Shown here: positions 23,679-33,005 of the stretch, in pieces
Numbering within the stretch: the stretch's first letter is position 1
Layout of the letters: each line of letters starts with the position of its first letter
Assembly (NCBI GenBank): GCA_009780115.1
Contig: WRAQ01000031.1
Coordinates: forward strand, 1 to 37,720
Reading direction: 5' to 3'
DNA: 37,720 nt
Origin: Lachnospiraceae bacterium
GTDB taxonomy: Bacteria; Bacillota; Clostridia; Lachnospirales; Lachnospiraceae
Made by a program: the position numbers and the translations under genes
Notes under the pieces: model-generated
Seen by the model: only the letters and a program-made list of their open reading frames with translations
Database searches by the model: none
Told to the model about the DNA's origin: nothing

Positions 23679-25460
23679 ATGCCAATAAATGCAATCAAAG
23701 ACGACGAAAAAACAGTAGACGTCAAAAAATCCATAACTATCATGCGAATGTTGAGCTATATGCTTGTTTATAAGAAAAAAATATTATTCGTTTTCATTAT
23801 CATGGCTTATATCGTTGGTGTTTCACTTGTTAACCCGCTGATTATGGAAGCGGCAATTGATGATTATATCCGTCCCGGAAATTTTCGCGGCCTTATTAAC
23901 CTGTTGATTATAGCTGTCGGGATTAATCTTGTGATGGTTGTTTTTGTCCGCATCCGGATGTATATGATGGCTGATATATGCAATAACATCCTTGTCACAA
24001 TCAGGCAGGAACTTTATACTCATATTCAGACTTTGGATTTCCATTTTTTTGACAGCCGCCCCACCGGAAAAGTACTCGCCCGGATTATTGGTGATATCAA
24101 TTCCTTAAAGGATGTGCTTTCACACTTTGTTACACTCTTGATTCCGGAATTTATTACCGTCACGGCAGTAGTTGTAATTATGTTTGTGAAAAACCCGCCC
24201 CTTGCGGCGGCGGCCCTCTGTACAATTCCCTTTATGGCGGCCGGAATTTTCCTTATTCAATATTTTTCGCATAAACGGTGGCAGACTTTCCGGAAGAAAT
24301 CATCAAACTTAAATGCTTTTATCCATGAAAATTTGTCCGGAGTCCGTATTATCCAAAGCTTTACTGCTGAAGAAGAAATCCGCACCGATTTTGACGAATT
24401 AATTACCGAACACCGGCAAGCATTTGTCAGGGCGGTACGCTTAAATGATTTCTTTTTCTCAATAGTTGATATTTGCTGGGCGGTTGGTTTGATTTCAATG
24501 TACTTTGTTGGTATCAGTATTATCGGGACTGACAAAATATCCTTGGGTACGTTTGTCGCTTTCGGCGCTTATGTGGCAATGTTTTGGATGCCGATTATGC
24601 ATCTTTCCAATTTTTACAATCAATTGATTACAAATATCGCCGGGGCGGAGCGGGTTTTTGAAATTCTTGATACACCCGCAGAGATAAATGATGCGGCTAA
24701 AGTATCCGAATTGGCACCAATTCAGGGCGCTGTCACCTTTACCGATGTCAGCTTTTCTTATGATGATGAAACAATCATCCTTGATGGTGTCAGTTTTTCT
24801 ATTAACCCGGGTGAGACGATTGCTTTGGTCGGGCCAACCGGGGCGGGCAAAACCACCGTCGTTAATTTAATCAGCCGTTTTTATGATGTACAACAAGGAA
24901 CCGTCGCCATCGACGGTACTGACGTAAAAACAGTGTCTATTGAAAGTTTGCGGCGGCAGATGGGGATTATGACCCAGGATAATTTCTTATTCACCGGAAC
25001 AATCCGCGATAATATCCGCTATGGAAAACTTGATGCTACCGATGAAGAAATCGAAGCAGCGGCTAAAGCAGTCTGCGCCCATGATTTTATTATCTGCCTT
25101 GAAAAGGGTTATGATTTTGAATTAACCGAAAGAGGCGGCGGACTTTCAATCGGCCAGAAGCAACTATTAGCTTTTGCCCGGACGATGATTTCCCAGCCGC
25201 GGATTTTGATTTTGGATGAAGCAACTTCAAGTATAGATACAAAAACAGAACTTGCGATTCAAAAAGGAATCGAATCTTTGTTAAAGGGGCGGACCTCCTT
25301 TGTTATTGCCCACCGGCTATCGACGATTCAAAAAGCCGACCGGATTTTTGTCATTGATGAAGGCCATATTGTCGAAGAAGGGAACCATAAAGAACTGATG
25401 GCGATGAAAGGGATTTACTATAATCTTCAAAGGGCGCAAATGCCGGCGGAAGGGCTGTAA
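23679..25460 (+). CDS. ABC exporter half-transporter, catalytic subunit (BmrD/LmrD-like)
   Basis: A 593-residue half-transporter: an N-terminal extension of about 30 residues, six membrane helices to about residue 320, then an ATPase domain with Walker A GPTGAGKTT, Q-loop GIMTQDNFLF, signature GGGLSIGQKQ, Walker B ILILDEATSSID with the catalytic Glu intact, and H-loop AHRLS. The signature has Ile for the first Gly of LSGGQ, the other half of the degenerate site made with the first subunit's Walker motifs, while this subunit's Walker motifs and the partner's LSGGQ form the competent site. ATG at 23679 follows AGAAAGG by 7 bases; the in-frame start at 23589 has none and adds 30 residues unlike the family. 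Confidence 0.92.
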   Translation: MPINAIKDDEKTVDVKKSITIMRMLSYMLVYKKKILFVFIIMAYIVGVSLVNPLIMEAAIDDYIRPGNFRGLINLLIIAVGINLVMVVFVRIRMYMMADICNNILVTIRQELYTHIQTLDFHFFDSRPTGKVLARIIGDINSLKDVLSHFVTLLIPEFITVTAVVVIMFVKNPPLAAAALCTIPFMAAGIFLIQYFSHKRWQTFRKKSSNLNAFIHENLSGVRIIQSFTAEEEIRTDFDELITEHRQAFVRAVRLNDFFFSIVDICWAVGLISMYFVGISIIGTDKISLGTFVAFGAYVAMFWMPIMHLSNFYNQLITNIAGAERVFEILDTPAEINDAAKVSELAPIQGAVTFTDVSFSYDDETIILDGVSFSINPGETIALVGPTGAGKTTVVNLISRFYDVQQGTVAIDGTDVKTVSIESLRRQMGIMTQDNFLFTGTIRDNIRYGKLDATDEEIEAAAKAVCAHDFIICLEKGYDFELTERGGGLSIGQKQLLAFARTMISQPRILILDEATSSIDTKTELAIQKGIESLLKGRTSFVIAHRLSTIQKADRIFVIDEGHIVEEGNHKELMAMKGIYYNLQRAQMPAEGL

Positions 25461-25600
25461 AAATTTTATTAAGTCTAATCGACCGCTTGAAGGTAAATCT
25501 TGATGAGCTTAACAAGTTTGAAAAAAATATACTATCGCATCATAAACCCGAGAACTTCACAGCCATAGGCAAAATGTCTTCCTTATTCGCCTCCATAAAT

Positions 25601-25655
25601 AAATCGCGGCAAATTTCCATTTCATTAACGGAAATGTTGCACGCGATTTTTTATT
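25601..25655. terminator. Bidirectional terminator between convergent genes
   Basis: AAATCGCG (25601-25608) pairs with CGCGATTT (25642-25649) and the stem continues through GCAA-ATTTCC/GGAAAT-GTTGC with small bulges. T-rich sequence follows in both directions. It separates the plus-strand ABC operon from the minus-strand helicase gene. The surrounding 25461-25762 holds no convincing gene. Confidence 0.75.
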
Positions 25656-25762
25656 TCCAGCTCATTCAGACATTTTATGTCTGCTTGTTCCAGGGTTTAT
25701 TATTTGCTGATAGTATATTTTTTTCTTAAGCTTTTAACCCCAAAACATTTACATCAAAGCCG

Positions 25763-27382
25763 TTAACCCCAGCCCTTCTTTTTTCCTGATGGTGCCGCCG
25801 GTTTGGCGCCAAACCGTTCCGGTTTCCCGCCTGCTTTGCCAAAAACTTTCCCTTTTCCAGACCCTTTGCTTCTGTCCTGGCTTCCGCGATAAGAATCTGA
25901 CTTTCTTTCACCGGAACGCCGGACACTATAAGGGTGCGCCCCCGTTTTTTGACGATTACTATCAGAGCGGGAACGCTCGGATCTAAATAACGGCTTTTCA
26001 TCTTTTATCTCGGCAAGTTCATCGCCCATTTTTTCTTTCATAAAAGCGGCGGCAAGTTCAATCGCCGTGAAGTCATACTGTTCCATCGCCCGGCTGATTC
26101 TTGCTATCGCTTCATCAAGGTTTTGGTTTTCCATAACTTCTTTAGCTTCAAGAAAAATTACATCAGCTTTAACCCGGGTAATATCTGCCGCTTTGGGAAT
26201 CGTACGCTCTTTTATTTTTGTGTGGCATAAACGCTCAATATCACGGATTTTGTATATTTCGCGGCCGCTAACAAGCGTAAATGAACGGCCTTTCCTTCCG
26301 GCACGCCCGGTCCGCCCAATCCGGTGAACATAGTATTCAATATCATCCGGCACATCATAATTGAACACCGCATCAACACCACTTACATCAAGCCCACGGG
26401 CGGCTACATCAGTTGCAATCAAAATCTGGCAAGTTCCGCTGCGGAACATGTTCATGACATTGTCACGCTGGTACTGCGACAAATCACCATGCAAACCTTC
26501 GGCTTGATAACCACGGCTTTTCAAATCCTCGCTTAAGCTGTCAACCATCCGTTTCGTATTGCAAAAAACTAAAGTCCGCTTCGGTTGATAAAAATCCATC
26601 AGCCGGCACAATACTTCATTTTTGTCCTTGCGTTGAACCCGGTAATATGCTTGTTTGACTAAATCAATCGTAATTTCTTTAGGGGTTACGCGAATAAATC
26701 TTGGTTCTTTTTGATAATTATGGGTAATATCAAGAATCGCTTGCGGCATTGTTGCTGAAAATAACGCCATTTGCCGTTCGGTGGGAATGTCCTTTAGAAT
26801 CGTTTCAATATCCTCGCGAAAGCCCATATTAAGCATTTCATCGGCTTCATCAAGGACAATCATTTTAATAGCTTCAGTTTTAATCGTATGCCGGCGCAGA
26901 TGGTCCATTACCCGCCCCGGGGTCCCGACAACGATTTGTACGCCGGTACTTAAGGCTTTAATCTGGCGGTATATCTCCTGGCCGCCATAAATCGGAAGCA
27001 CTTTGATGCTGTGCATATATTTTGCTAATTTGCGGATTTCTTCCGCGGCTTGAACTGCCAATTCCCTTGTCGGGCAAAGGACTATCGCCTGTAAACGACG
27101 GTCATCCGGATCAATTTTCTGAATCATCGGAATGCCGAAAGCGGCCGTTTTGCCGGTTCCGGTCTGGGCTTGGCCGATGATATCGTGCCCGGCCATCAAA
27201 ATCGGGATTGCTTGTTCTTGAATCGGGGTCATTGTTTCGAATCCCATTCCGCCGACTGCCCGGAGAATGCGGTTATCAACTTCCGCATCATGATAATTTG
27301 TTGGGGTTGGTTCTGTACTTATTGGTTCACTGTTCGAAGACTCACTATTTAAAGGCTCCGTTATCTCATTTGTTTCGTTCAT
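25763..27382 (-). CDS. DEAD-box RNA helicase (DeaD/CshA type)
   Basis: A 539-residue ATP-dependent RNA helicase. In order: Q-motif with F and TPIQEQAIP, motif I AQTGTGKT, Ia PTRELA, GG, Ib TPGR, II DEAD in VLDEADEMLN, III SAT, IV LVFCNT, V ATDVAARGLDV and VI HRIGRTGRAGR. The C-terminal tail from about residue 440 is basic and low in order (repeated RSER, SYRGSQDRSKGSGKGK and KPERFGAKP) with no DbpA RNA-recognition domain visible, as in CshA-like helicases that act in RNA decay, ribosome assembly and cold response. An acidic/Ser-Thr head of about 30 residues precedes the core. ATG at 27382 lies one base after the stop of the glycosyltransferase gene and uses a GTGAG ribosome binding site inside it; translation is probably coupled. 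Confidence 0.93.
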   Translation of the reverse strand: MNETNEITEPLNSESSNSEPISTEPTPTNYHDAEVDNRILRAVGGMGFETMTPIQEQAIPILMAGHDIIGQAQTGTGKTAAFGIPMIQKIDPDDRRLQAIVLCPTRELAVQAAEEIRKLAKYMHSIKVLPIYGGQEIYRQIKALSTGVQIVVGTPGRVMDHLRRHTIKTEAIKMIVLDEADEMLNMGFREDIETILKDIPTERQMALFSATMPQAILDITHNYQKEPRFIRVTPKEITIDLVKQAYYRVQRKDKNEVLCRLMDFYQPKRTLVFCNTKRMVDSLSEDLKSRGYQAEGLHGDLSQYQRDNVMNMFRSGTCQILIATDVAARGLDVSGVDAVFNYDVPDDIEYYVHRIGRTGRAGRKGRSFTLVSGREIYKIRDIERLCHTKIKERTIPKAADITRVKADVIFLEAKEVMENQNLDEAIARISRAMEQYDFTAIELAAAFMKEKMGDELAEIKDEKPLFRSERSRSDSNRQKTGAHPYSVRRSGERKSDSYRGSQDRSKGSGKGKVFGKAGGKPERFGAKPAAPSGKKKGWG

Positions 27383-27383
27383 T

Positions 27384-28370
27384 TTACTCACTTTCTTTTT
27401 GAGAAGGTAAAAACTCCTGATTTTCTTTCCGGAGATACTCTTCTATTATGAAGCGGGGACGGCGCTTCGTTTCCATATAAATCTTCCCAATATATTCCCC
27501 AACTATTCCGATTGAAAAAAGAATCAAACCGCCGATTGCCCAAAGAGACACCATCAGAGTCGTCCACCCGACAATCGTCTCCCCGATAAAATACCTGATG
27601 ATGCTATATACAAGCATCGCGATACTGATGAGAAAAATAAAAAAGCCAAGCATAGTAATTAATCTGATCGGGCGGGTACTTAAAGACGTAATCCCTTCAA
27701 TCGCAAACGCAATCATTTTCCGGAGCGGGTATTTACTCTCACCGGCAAAACGGGTTCCGCGTTCATAAAAAACAGTATCATATGAATAGCCAATCATCGG
27801 GACAATACCCCGAAGAAACAAATTCACTTCGTTAAACTCACTTAAGCCGTTTAAAGCACGTTTACTCATCAAACGATAATCAGCATGATTGAAAAGTGTA
27901 TTTGCCCCCATTGCATTCATTAAGCGGTAAAAAGCTTCCGCAGTTATTTTTTTGAAGAAATTATCTTTCTTCCGATTGTTTCTTACACCATAAACAATAT
28001 CAATACCGGATAAAAATTTGTCCACCATCTCATCAATAGCATCAATATCATCTTGTAAATCGGCATCCATTGAAATAACCATGTCGGCATCATCTTTTAC
28101 GGTCATAAGCCCAGCTAATAGTGCATTTTGATGGCCTTGATTGCGGCTAAGGTTAATACCGCCGAAAAGTGGGCAGCCATGGTTTAGTTTGCGGATGATT
28201 TGCCACGTTTGGTCTTTTGAACCGTCATTTACGAAAATAATTTTGCTGCTGCTGCTAATCTTCTGCTTTTCAATCAGGTTATTTAATTTCACTTTAAGCC
28301 GCTCAGCGGTTTCGCTAAGGACCTCTTGCTCATTGTAGCAGGGGATGACCACGTATAGGGTATTGTTCAT
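27384..28370 (-). CDS. Membrane-anchored GT2 family glycosyltransferase (GtrB/DPM1-like)
   Basis: A 328-residue family 2 glycosyltransferase. The GT-A fold begins YVVIPCYNEQE, then IIFVNDGSKDQT and the metal-binding motif SMDADLQDD (about residues 99-107). Residues about 225-310 contain two membrane helices (TMLGFFIFLISIAMLVYSII and LMVSLWAIGGLILFSIGIVG), the usual C-terminus of dolichyl/undecaprenyl-phosphate sugar transferases such as GtrB and YkoT. It would move a sugar from a nucleotide donor to undecaprenyl phosphate at the inner face of the membrane. Start ATG follows GGAG by 8 bases. It is in an operon with the downstream DEAD-box gene, an unusual pair without known functional link. 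The sugar is unknown. Confidence 0.88.
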   Translation of the reverse strand: MNNTLYVVIPCYNEQEVLSETAERLKVKLNNLIEKQKISSSSKIIFVNDGSKDQTWQIIRKLNHGCPLFGGINLSRNQGHQNALLAGLMTVKDDADMVISMDADLQDDIDAIDEMVDKFLSGIDIVYGVRNNRKKDNFFKKITAEAFYRLMNAMGANTLFNHADYRLMSKRALNGLSEFNEVNLFLRGIVPMIGYSYDTVFYERGTRFAGESKYPLRKMIAFAIEGITSLSTRPIRLITMLGFFIFLISIAMLVYSIIRYFIGETIVGWTTLMVSLWAIGGLILFSIGIVGEYIGKIYMETKRRPRFIIEEYLRKENQEFLPSQKESE

Positions 28371-28430
28371 ATTTTTTTCTCCGCGTTTGACATCTCTGTA
28401 CTTCGCCGTAAAACAGTTCTCACTCCGTGA

Positions 28431-28483
28431 AAAACGTAGCGGCCACTAAAGCGGCACAGTACGCCGCCAAGTGCCGACGTTTT
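28431..28483 (-). terminator. Branched hairpin between tpiA and the glycosyltransferase gene
   Basis: AAAACGT (28431-28437 on the plus strand) pairs with ACGTTTT (28477-28483), enclosing smaller GC-rich stems (GCGGC with GCCGC). On the minus strand the stem ends in TTTTT. It probably reduces transcription from tpiA into the downstream gene; a non-terminating RNA structure is possible. Confidence 0.45.
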
Positions 28484-28548
28484 CAAGGGTTTTACTTACG
28501 AAGTCAGAATGTCACTCACGACTAAAGCGCAAAATCAATTCTGTCTAC

Positions 28549-29298
28549 TTATTTGTAGTTTACAATCTTTCCGAAATCAGGTTTAAGGGATGCGCCTCCA
28601 ACTAAACCGCCATCAATATCAGACTGTGAGAACAAATCGGCGGCTGAATCGGCGGTAACGGAACCACCGTACTGAATACGGATAAGGTCAGCAGTCGCTT
28701 GATCATAAATTTCGCCAATGCAAACGCGGATTGCCGCACAAACTTCCTGGGCTTGTTCAGTGGTAGCAACCTTGCCGGTCCCAATTGCCCAAATCGGCTC
28801 ATAGGCAATAACAGAAGCTTTGGCTTGTTCGGCCGTAACATTCTGGAAAGCGATTTTGATTTGCTGGCGGACAAAATCAATCGTAATGCCTTGCTCACGT
28901 TGAGTGAGGGTTTCACCGCAGCAAATAATCGGGGTCAGATTGTGGGCAAAAGCTTTAAGGACTTTTTTATTAACGATTTCATCAGTTTCACCAAAATATT
29001 CACGGCGTTCGGAATGGCCGATAATAACATATTTTACCCCGGCATCAACCAGCATCAGCGGTGAAATCTCACCGGTAAAGGCACCGCTGTCTTCAAAGTA
29101 CATATTCTCGGCACCGATATTGATATTTGAACCTTTAGCTGCTTCCATCGCCGGAATAATATTGATAGCAGGGACACAGAAAACAACATCCACTTCGTCA
29201 TTTGCTACTAATGGTTTCAGGGTGTTAACTAATTCGACGGCTTGGGTCGGGGTCATGTTCATTTTCCAATTGCCGGCAACTATTTTTCTTCTTGACAT
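28549..29298 (-). CDS. tpiA: Triose-phosphate isomerase
   Basis: A 249-residue TIM-barrel enzyme that interconverts dihydroxyacetone phosphate and glyceraldehyde-3-phosphate. Catalytic Lys in GNWKMN (about residue 12), His in IGHSERR (about 95), Glu in [11 protein letters not shown] (about 167), and phosphate loop segments QYGGSV and GGLVGGASL. Full length for the family. ATG follows AAGGAG by 7 bases. It is third in the gapA-pgk-tpiA cluster on the minus strand. Confidence 0.97.
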   Translation of the reverse strand: MSRRKIVAGNWKMNMTPTQAVELVNTLKPLVANDEVDVVFCVPAINIIPAMEAAKGSNINIGAENMYFEDSGAFTGEISPLMLVDAGVKYVIIGHSERREYFGETDEIVNKKVLKAFAHNLTPIICCGETLTQREQGITIDFVRQQIKIAFQNVTAEQAKASVIAYEPIWAIGTGKVATTEQAQEVCAAIRVCIGEIYDQATADLIRIQYGGSVTADSAADLFSQSDIDGGLVGGASLKPDFGKIVNYK

Positions 29299-29329
29299 AA
29301 TTTTTCTCCTTCTTTAAATAAACAATCTT

Positions 29330-29354
29330 GGAAGAATGGCTTTGCCATTCTTCC
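29330..29354 (-). other. Intercistronic hairpin 1 between pgk and tpiA
   Basis: A perfect 11-bp stem GGAAGAATGGC/GCCATTCTTCC with a 3-base loop. No T-run follows directly in the minus direction, so it is more likely an RNA-stability or processing element than a terminator. Confidence 0.55.
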
Positions 29355-29367
29355 CCCACGATACTTT

Positions 29368-29408
29368 AATGATTCTTAGTCATGGTTTTTTCATGACTTA
29401 GAATCATT
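29368..29408 (-). other. Intercistronic hairpin 2, at the pgk stop codon
   Basis: A 17-bp stem with a single mismatch (arms 29368-29384 and 29392-29408) and a 7-base A/T loop, touching the pgk stop codon. There is no T-run after it on the minus strand. It could shield the pgk mRNA 3' end after processing. Confidence 0.55.
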
Positions 29409-30613
29409 CATCGTGTTCTTACAGCAGCAACGCCAGGTAACTCTTTTCCTTCAAGGAACTCTAAAGAAGCACCGCCGCCGGTAGAGATATGCGACATTTT
29501 GTCCGCATAACCAAATTGAATAACAGCCGCCGCCGAATCACCGCCGCCAATAATCGTGGTCGCATCGGTTTCAGCCAATGCTTTCATAACAGCTATCGTT
29601 CCATTTGCCAGATTTGGATTCTCAAAAACACCCATCGGCCCATTCCAGACAACTGTTTTAGCTGATTTAACAGCTTCAGTGAAAATTGCTTGTGATTCTG
29701 TGCCAATATCTAACCCCATTTTTTCGGCTGGAATATTTGTATTAGGTATATTAGTTACTATAATTTCAGCATCAATCGGATTGGGAAAAGAATCTGTGAC
29801 TGAGCAATCAACCGGAAGAACTAGACTTTTGCCCAATTTTTCAGCTTTTTCTATCATTTCCTTACAATAATCAATTTTTTCATCATCAACTAACGATTTA
29901 CCAACTTCCAGCCCCTTAGCTTTTAAGAAAGTAAAGGCCATTCCCCCGCCGATAATAAGAGTATCACATTTTTCGATAAGATTGGAAATAACGTTAAGCT
30001 TGTCGGAAACTTTTGCCCCACCGAGGATTGCAACAAAAGGGCGAACCGGGTTTTCCACCGCATTTCCGAGGAAATTGATTTCTTTTTGTACCAAGTATCC
30101 GACTGCTGATTGTTCTTTAAGATTGGCAATACCAACATTTGAGCAGTGGGCACGGTGAGCGGTGCCAAAAGCATCATTAACAAAAACATCACAGATTGAA
30201 GCTAAATCATTTGAGAACGCTTCGCCCATTTTGCCTTCTTCGGGACGGAAGCGGGTATTTTCCAGTAAAATAACATCGCCATTTTTCATTGCTGCGATAG
30301 CAGCACGGGCATTTGCGCCAACAACTTCATCATCAGCGGCAAATTTTACTTCCTGCCCTAAAAGTTCGGTTAATTTTTCCGCAACCGGAGCTAATGAAAG
30401 TTCCGGGGTCGGCCCTTTGGCTTTGCCTAAGTGCGAACAAAGAATTACTTTTCCGCCGTCGGCAATCAATTTCTTGATCGTCGGTAAAGCTGCAGTTAAA
30501 CGGTTTATGTCGCTAATCGCACCTTCTTTCATCGGTACGTTGAAATCACAGCGGCATAAAACGCGCTTTCCATTTACATCTAAATCATCAATTGTTAACT
30601 TGTTTAACTCCAT
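29408..30613 (-). CDS. pgk: Phosphoglycerate kinase
   Basis: A 401-residue enzyme converting 1,3-bisphosphoglycerate and ADP to 3-phosphoglycerate and ATP. Family landmarks: [12 protein letters not shown] near the N-terminus, [35 protein letters not shown], the hinge/ATP-binding block [31 protein letters not shown] and GGGDSAAA with [20 protein letters not shown] at the end. Full length. ATG is preceded by AAGGAAG. It lies between gapA (200-base structured spacer) and tpiA. Confidence 0.97.
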   Translation of the reverse strand: MELNKLTIDDLDVNGKRVLCRCDFNVPMKEGAISDINRLTAALPTIKKLIADGGKVILCSHLGKAKGPTPELSLAPVAEKLTELLGQEVKFAADDEVVGANARAAIAAMKNGDVILLENTRFRPEEGKMGEAFSNDLASICDVFVNDAFGTAHRAHCSNVGIANLKEQSAVGYLVQKEINFLGNAVENPVRPFVAILGGAKVSDKLNVISNLIEKCDTLIIGGGMAFTFLKAKGLEVGKSLVDDEKIDYCKEMIEKAEKLGKSLVLPVDCSVTDSFPNPIDAEIIVTNIPNTNIPAEKMGLDIGTESQAIFTEAVKSAKTVVWNGPMGVFENPNLANGTIAVMKALAETDATTIIGGGDSAAAVIQFGYADKMSHISTGGGASLEFLEGKELPGVAAVRTR

Positions 30614-30676
30614 ATAACTTCCTTTCTAAATTAAATCGGGTAATAAACTCTCTCTATTGCTACGTTCTAATTGATA

Positions 30677-30703
30677 CCGCGAGATGTTTTTACCCTCATT
30701 TTA
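30677..30703 (-). promoter_or_regulatory. Conserved upstream element of pgk
   Basis: The plus strand reads CCGCGAGATGTTTT (30677-30690) followed 7 bases later by ATTTTA (30698-30703). A near-identical arrangement (CCGCGAGGTGTTTT, 6 bases, ATTTTA) lies upstream of gapA at 31886-31911. On the coding strand the ATTTTA reads as TAAAAT, a possible -10, but no good -35 accompanies it. A shared operator or 5' UTR element is possible. Confidence 0.35.
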
Positions 30704-30718
30704 TTAAACTAAACAGAG

Positions 30719-30752
30719 TATCAGGGCCCGGTCCAAAGACCGGACCCCGATA
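30719..30752 (-). other. Strong GC-rich hairpin between gapA and pgk
   Basis: On the minus strand about 15 base pairs form around a TTTG loop, including two G-U wobbles that would be mismatches in the plus-strand RNA, so it is suited to act in the gapA-pgk transcript. A weaker outer pairing AAACGAAG (30756-30763) with CTTCGTTT (30808-30815) lies against the gapA stop codon. The T-content after the hairpin is only moderate; partial termination or processing are both possible. Confidence 0.55.
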
Positions 30753-30813
30753 TAAAAACGAAGAGATTTTCTAAGTCAGCAGAATACGCCGACTAACAAA
30801 GCCTAAACTTCGT

Positions 30814-31827
30814 TTACCCTAATTTTGCAAAATATTCAATCGTTCTAACCATCTGATAGGTATAACTTGCTTCATTATCATACCATGAAACTACTTGAAC
30901 CAGGGTATTGCCATCTTCCATCGGAGAAACCATGGTCTGTGTTGCATCGAACAAAGAACCATAGGTACAGCCGATTATATCACATGAAACGATTTCATCT
31001 TCAGTATATCCGTAAGATTCGTTGGCAACCGATTTCATTTTGGCATTGATTTGTTCTTTAGTGACAGCACCTTTAACAACAGCAATCAAAATCGTAACTG
31101 AACCAGTGATGGTCGGTACACGCTGGGCAGATCCGATAAGTTTGCCGTTAAGGGCCGGAATAACTAAGCCGATTGCTTTTGCAGCACCGGTGGAGTTAGG
31201 GACAATATTTGCAGCGGCAGCACGGGCACGGCGTAAATCACCTTTCGGATGAGGGCCGTCAAGAGTCATCTGGTCGCCGGTATAAGCGTGAACAGTAGTC
31301 ATGATACCTGATTCGATTGCCGCAAGGTCATTTAAACCTTTTGCCATCGGGGCTAAGCAGTTGGTAGTGCAGGAAGCGGCGGAGATAATCGTATCTTCGG
31401 CTTTAAGAATATCATGGTTTACATTAAAGACAACGGTCGGAAGGTCATTTCCGGCCGGAGCGGAAATAACAACTTTTTTTGCCCCGGCGGTTAAATGCGC
31501 AGAAGCCTTGTCCTTCGAGCAGAAGAAACCAGTACATTCTAAAACAACATCAACATCATATTTTGCCCATGGAAGATCTTTGGGGTCACGTTCGGCATAA
31601 ATCATGATTTTTTTGCCGTCAACGGTGATGGAATCTTCACCGGCGATTACTTTGCCGGCTAAGGCATAAGGCCCTTGTGCAGAATCATATTTAAGCAAGT
31701 GCGCCAACATCGTGGGGCTGGTTAGGTCATTGATTGCTACTACTTCATATCCCGGAACACCAAACATCTGTCTAAAAGCCAGACGGCCAATCCGGCCAAA
31801 TCCGTTAATTGCTACTTTTACTGCCAT
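30814..31827 (-). CDS. gapA: Glyceraldehyde-3-phosphate dehydrogenase
   Basis: A 337-residue phosphorylating, NAD-type enzyme. Rossmann fold start [23 protein letters not shown] with the Asp expected for NAD preference, catalytic Cys in [12 protein letters not shown], His in [10 protein letters not shown], and [15 protein letters not shown] at the C-terminus. Full length. ATG follows AGGAGG by 7 bases. First gene of the gapA-pgk-tpiA glycolytic cluster. Confidence 0.97.
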   Translation of the reverse strand: MAVKVAINGFGRIGRLAFRQMFGVPGYEVVAINDLTSPTMLAHLLKYDSAQGPYALAGKVIAGEDSITVDGKKIMIYAERDPKDLPWAKYDVDVVLECTGFFCSKDKASAHLTAGAKKVVISAPAGNDLPTVVFNVNHDILKAEDTIISAASCTTNCLAPMAKGLNDLAAIESGIMTTVHAYTGDQMTLDGPHPKGDLRRARAAAANIVPNSTGAAKAIGLVIPALNGKLIGSAQRVPTITGSVTILIAVVKGAVTKEQINAKMKSVANESYGYTEDEIVSCDIIGCTYGSLFDATQTMVSPMEDGNTLVQVVSWYDNEASYTYQMVRTIEYFAKLG

Positions 31828-32125
31828 TATAATTTCCTCCTGATTTTAAATGAATTTTAATAGTTGCTATCCACAGCCACTATCCCCGCGAGGTGTTTTG
31901 CGCTTATTTTACGCAAAATCCCGAGTTGTGATTTCACCAAATCGTTTTCTCAATTTGTGTACATCATATTTGCTATGAAAAGCTTCAGCTGTGAATAGTA
32001 AATTTTAACACAGCATTCATATTCTACCTTTTTTATCCAGATATTTCAAGATAAAAAAATATTTTTTTCAAAAAATATTTTTTCCGGTCGTTATCTCATA
32101 GAAAAAACACCAGCAATACGAATCC
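31828..32125. other. Divergent intergenic region between gapA and the PHP phosphatase gene
   Basis: No gene is seen. On the gapA side it holds the CCGCGAGGTGTTTT element (31886-31899) and a hairpin TTTTGCG/CGCAAAA near 31897-31918; no consensus gapA promoter is obvious. Closer to the phosphatase gene there are two copies of an AT palindrome, AAAAAATATTTTTT (about 32053-32068 and 32070-32083), which may bend DNA or act as an UP element. Confidence 0.4.
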
Positions 32126-32154
32126 TTGAGTTTCGTGATTGTTTCATATATAAT
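32126..32154 (+). promoter_or_regulatory. Promoter of the PHP phosphatase gene
   Basis: TTGAGT (32126-32131), 17 bases, TATAAT (32149-32154), with the ribosome binding site AGAAAGG about 15 bases further and ATG at 32184. Confidence 0.7.
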
Positions 32155-32183
32155 CAGTGCATAACGATAGAAAGGACTATCAT

Positions 32184-33005
32184 ATGCCGATTACCAGCGA
32201 CTACCACTTGCACTCTTCTTTTTCCGGCGATTCAAATACCCCTATGGAAGACATGATTTTGCGGGGGATTGAACTTGGACTCAAAAAAATCTGCTTTACC
32301 GAACATATGGATTTTGATTATCCGGCCACCGCGAAAACTCCGGAAAATTATTTTGTAGTAAATACTGATTCTTATCTTTATGATTTGATTCGCTTACGGG
32401 ATAAATATGCCGGGCAAATAGTTGTAAATTTTGGTATTGAACTGGGATTGCAGCCGCATTTGACCAAGGAAAATGCCAAGTATGTGAAGACTTATGATTT
32501 TGATTTTGTCATTGCTTCCTTGCATATTTGCAATCGAAAAGACCCTTACCTTCCAGCATTTTTTGAGAGCCGGCCGGATAAAGAAGGATACCGCGAATAT
32601 TTTGCCGCGGCGCTTGACAATATCCGCAAATTCACCAACTTTGATGTTTTTGGCCATCTTGATTATGTGGTCCGGGTCGGTATGAATAAGGATAATGATT
32701 ACTTTTATGATGATTATCGTGATATATTGGATGAACTATTGACCGCATTGGTCAATGCAGATAAGGGCCTTGAAGTTAATACCGGGGCAATTAGTTATGG
32801 CTTGCGGGAATTAAATCCAAGTAATGCAATTATTAAGCGTTTCCGTGAATTGGGCGGCGAAATCATCACTATCGGTTCCGATGCCCATACCGGTCCGGAT
32901 ATGACCCGTGGTTTTGACCGGGCGGCCACGGTTTTGAAGGATTGTGGTTTTAAGTATTATGCGGTATTTGATAAGAGGGTGGCGAGTTTTATTTCTATCT
33001 ATTAG
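32184..33005 (+). CDS. PHP-domain histidinol-phosphatase (HisJ/HisK type)
   Basis: A 273-residue metal-dependent phosphoesterase of the PHP superfamily. Metal ligands appear in order: DYHLHSSFSGDS (motif I), TEHMDFDY (motif II), GIELG, ASLHICN (motif III), FGHLDYVVR and IGSDAHTG (motif IV). The closest match by eye is histidinol-phosphatase, which removes phosphate from L-histidinol phosphate in histidine synthesis, though no other his genes are present and other PHP phosphatases look alike. The ATG at 32184 follows AGAAAGG by 8 bases; a longer reading from 32157 adds nine residues without a binding site. It is transcribed alone and its last four bases overlap the end of the convergent mnmA gene. 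Confidence 0.85.
   Translation: MPITSDYHLHSSFSGDSNTPMEDMILRGIELGLKKICFTEHMDFDYPATAKTPENYFVVNTDSYLYDLIRLRDKYAGQIVVNFGIELGLQPHLTKENAKYVKTYDFDFVIASLHICNRKDPYLPAFFESRPDKEGYREYFAAALDNIRKFTNFDVFGHLDYVVRVGMNKDNDYFYDDYRDILDELLTALVNADKGLEVNTGAISYGLRELNPSNAIIKRFRELGGEIITIGSDAHTGPDMTRGFDRAATVLKDCGFKYYAVFDKRVASFISIY

Noticed and set aside
25487-25729. 80-codon plus-strand ORF after the second ABC gene
   Set aside because: It starts with TTG without a proper binding site and runs straight through the bidirectional terminator; no recognisable protein pattern.
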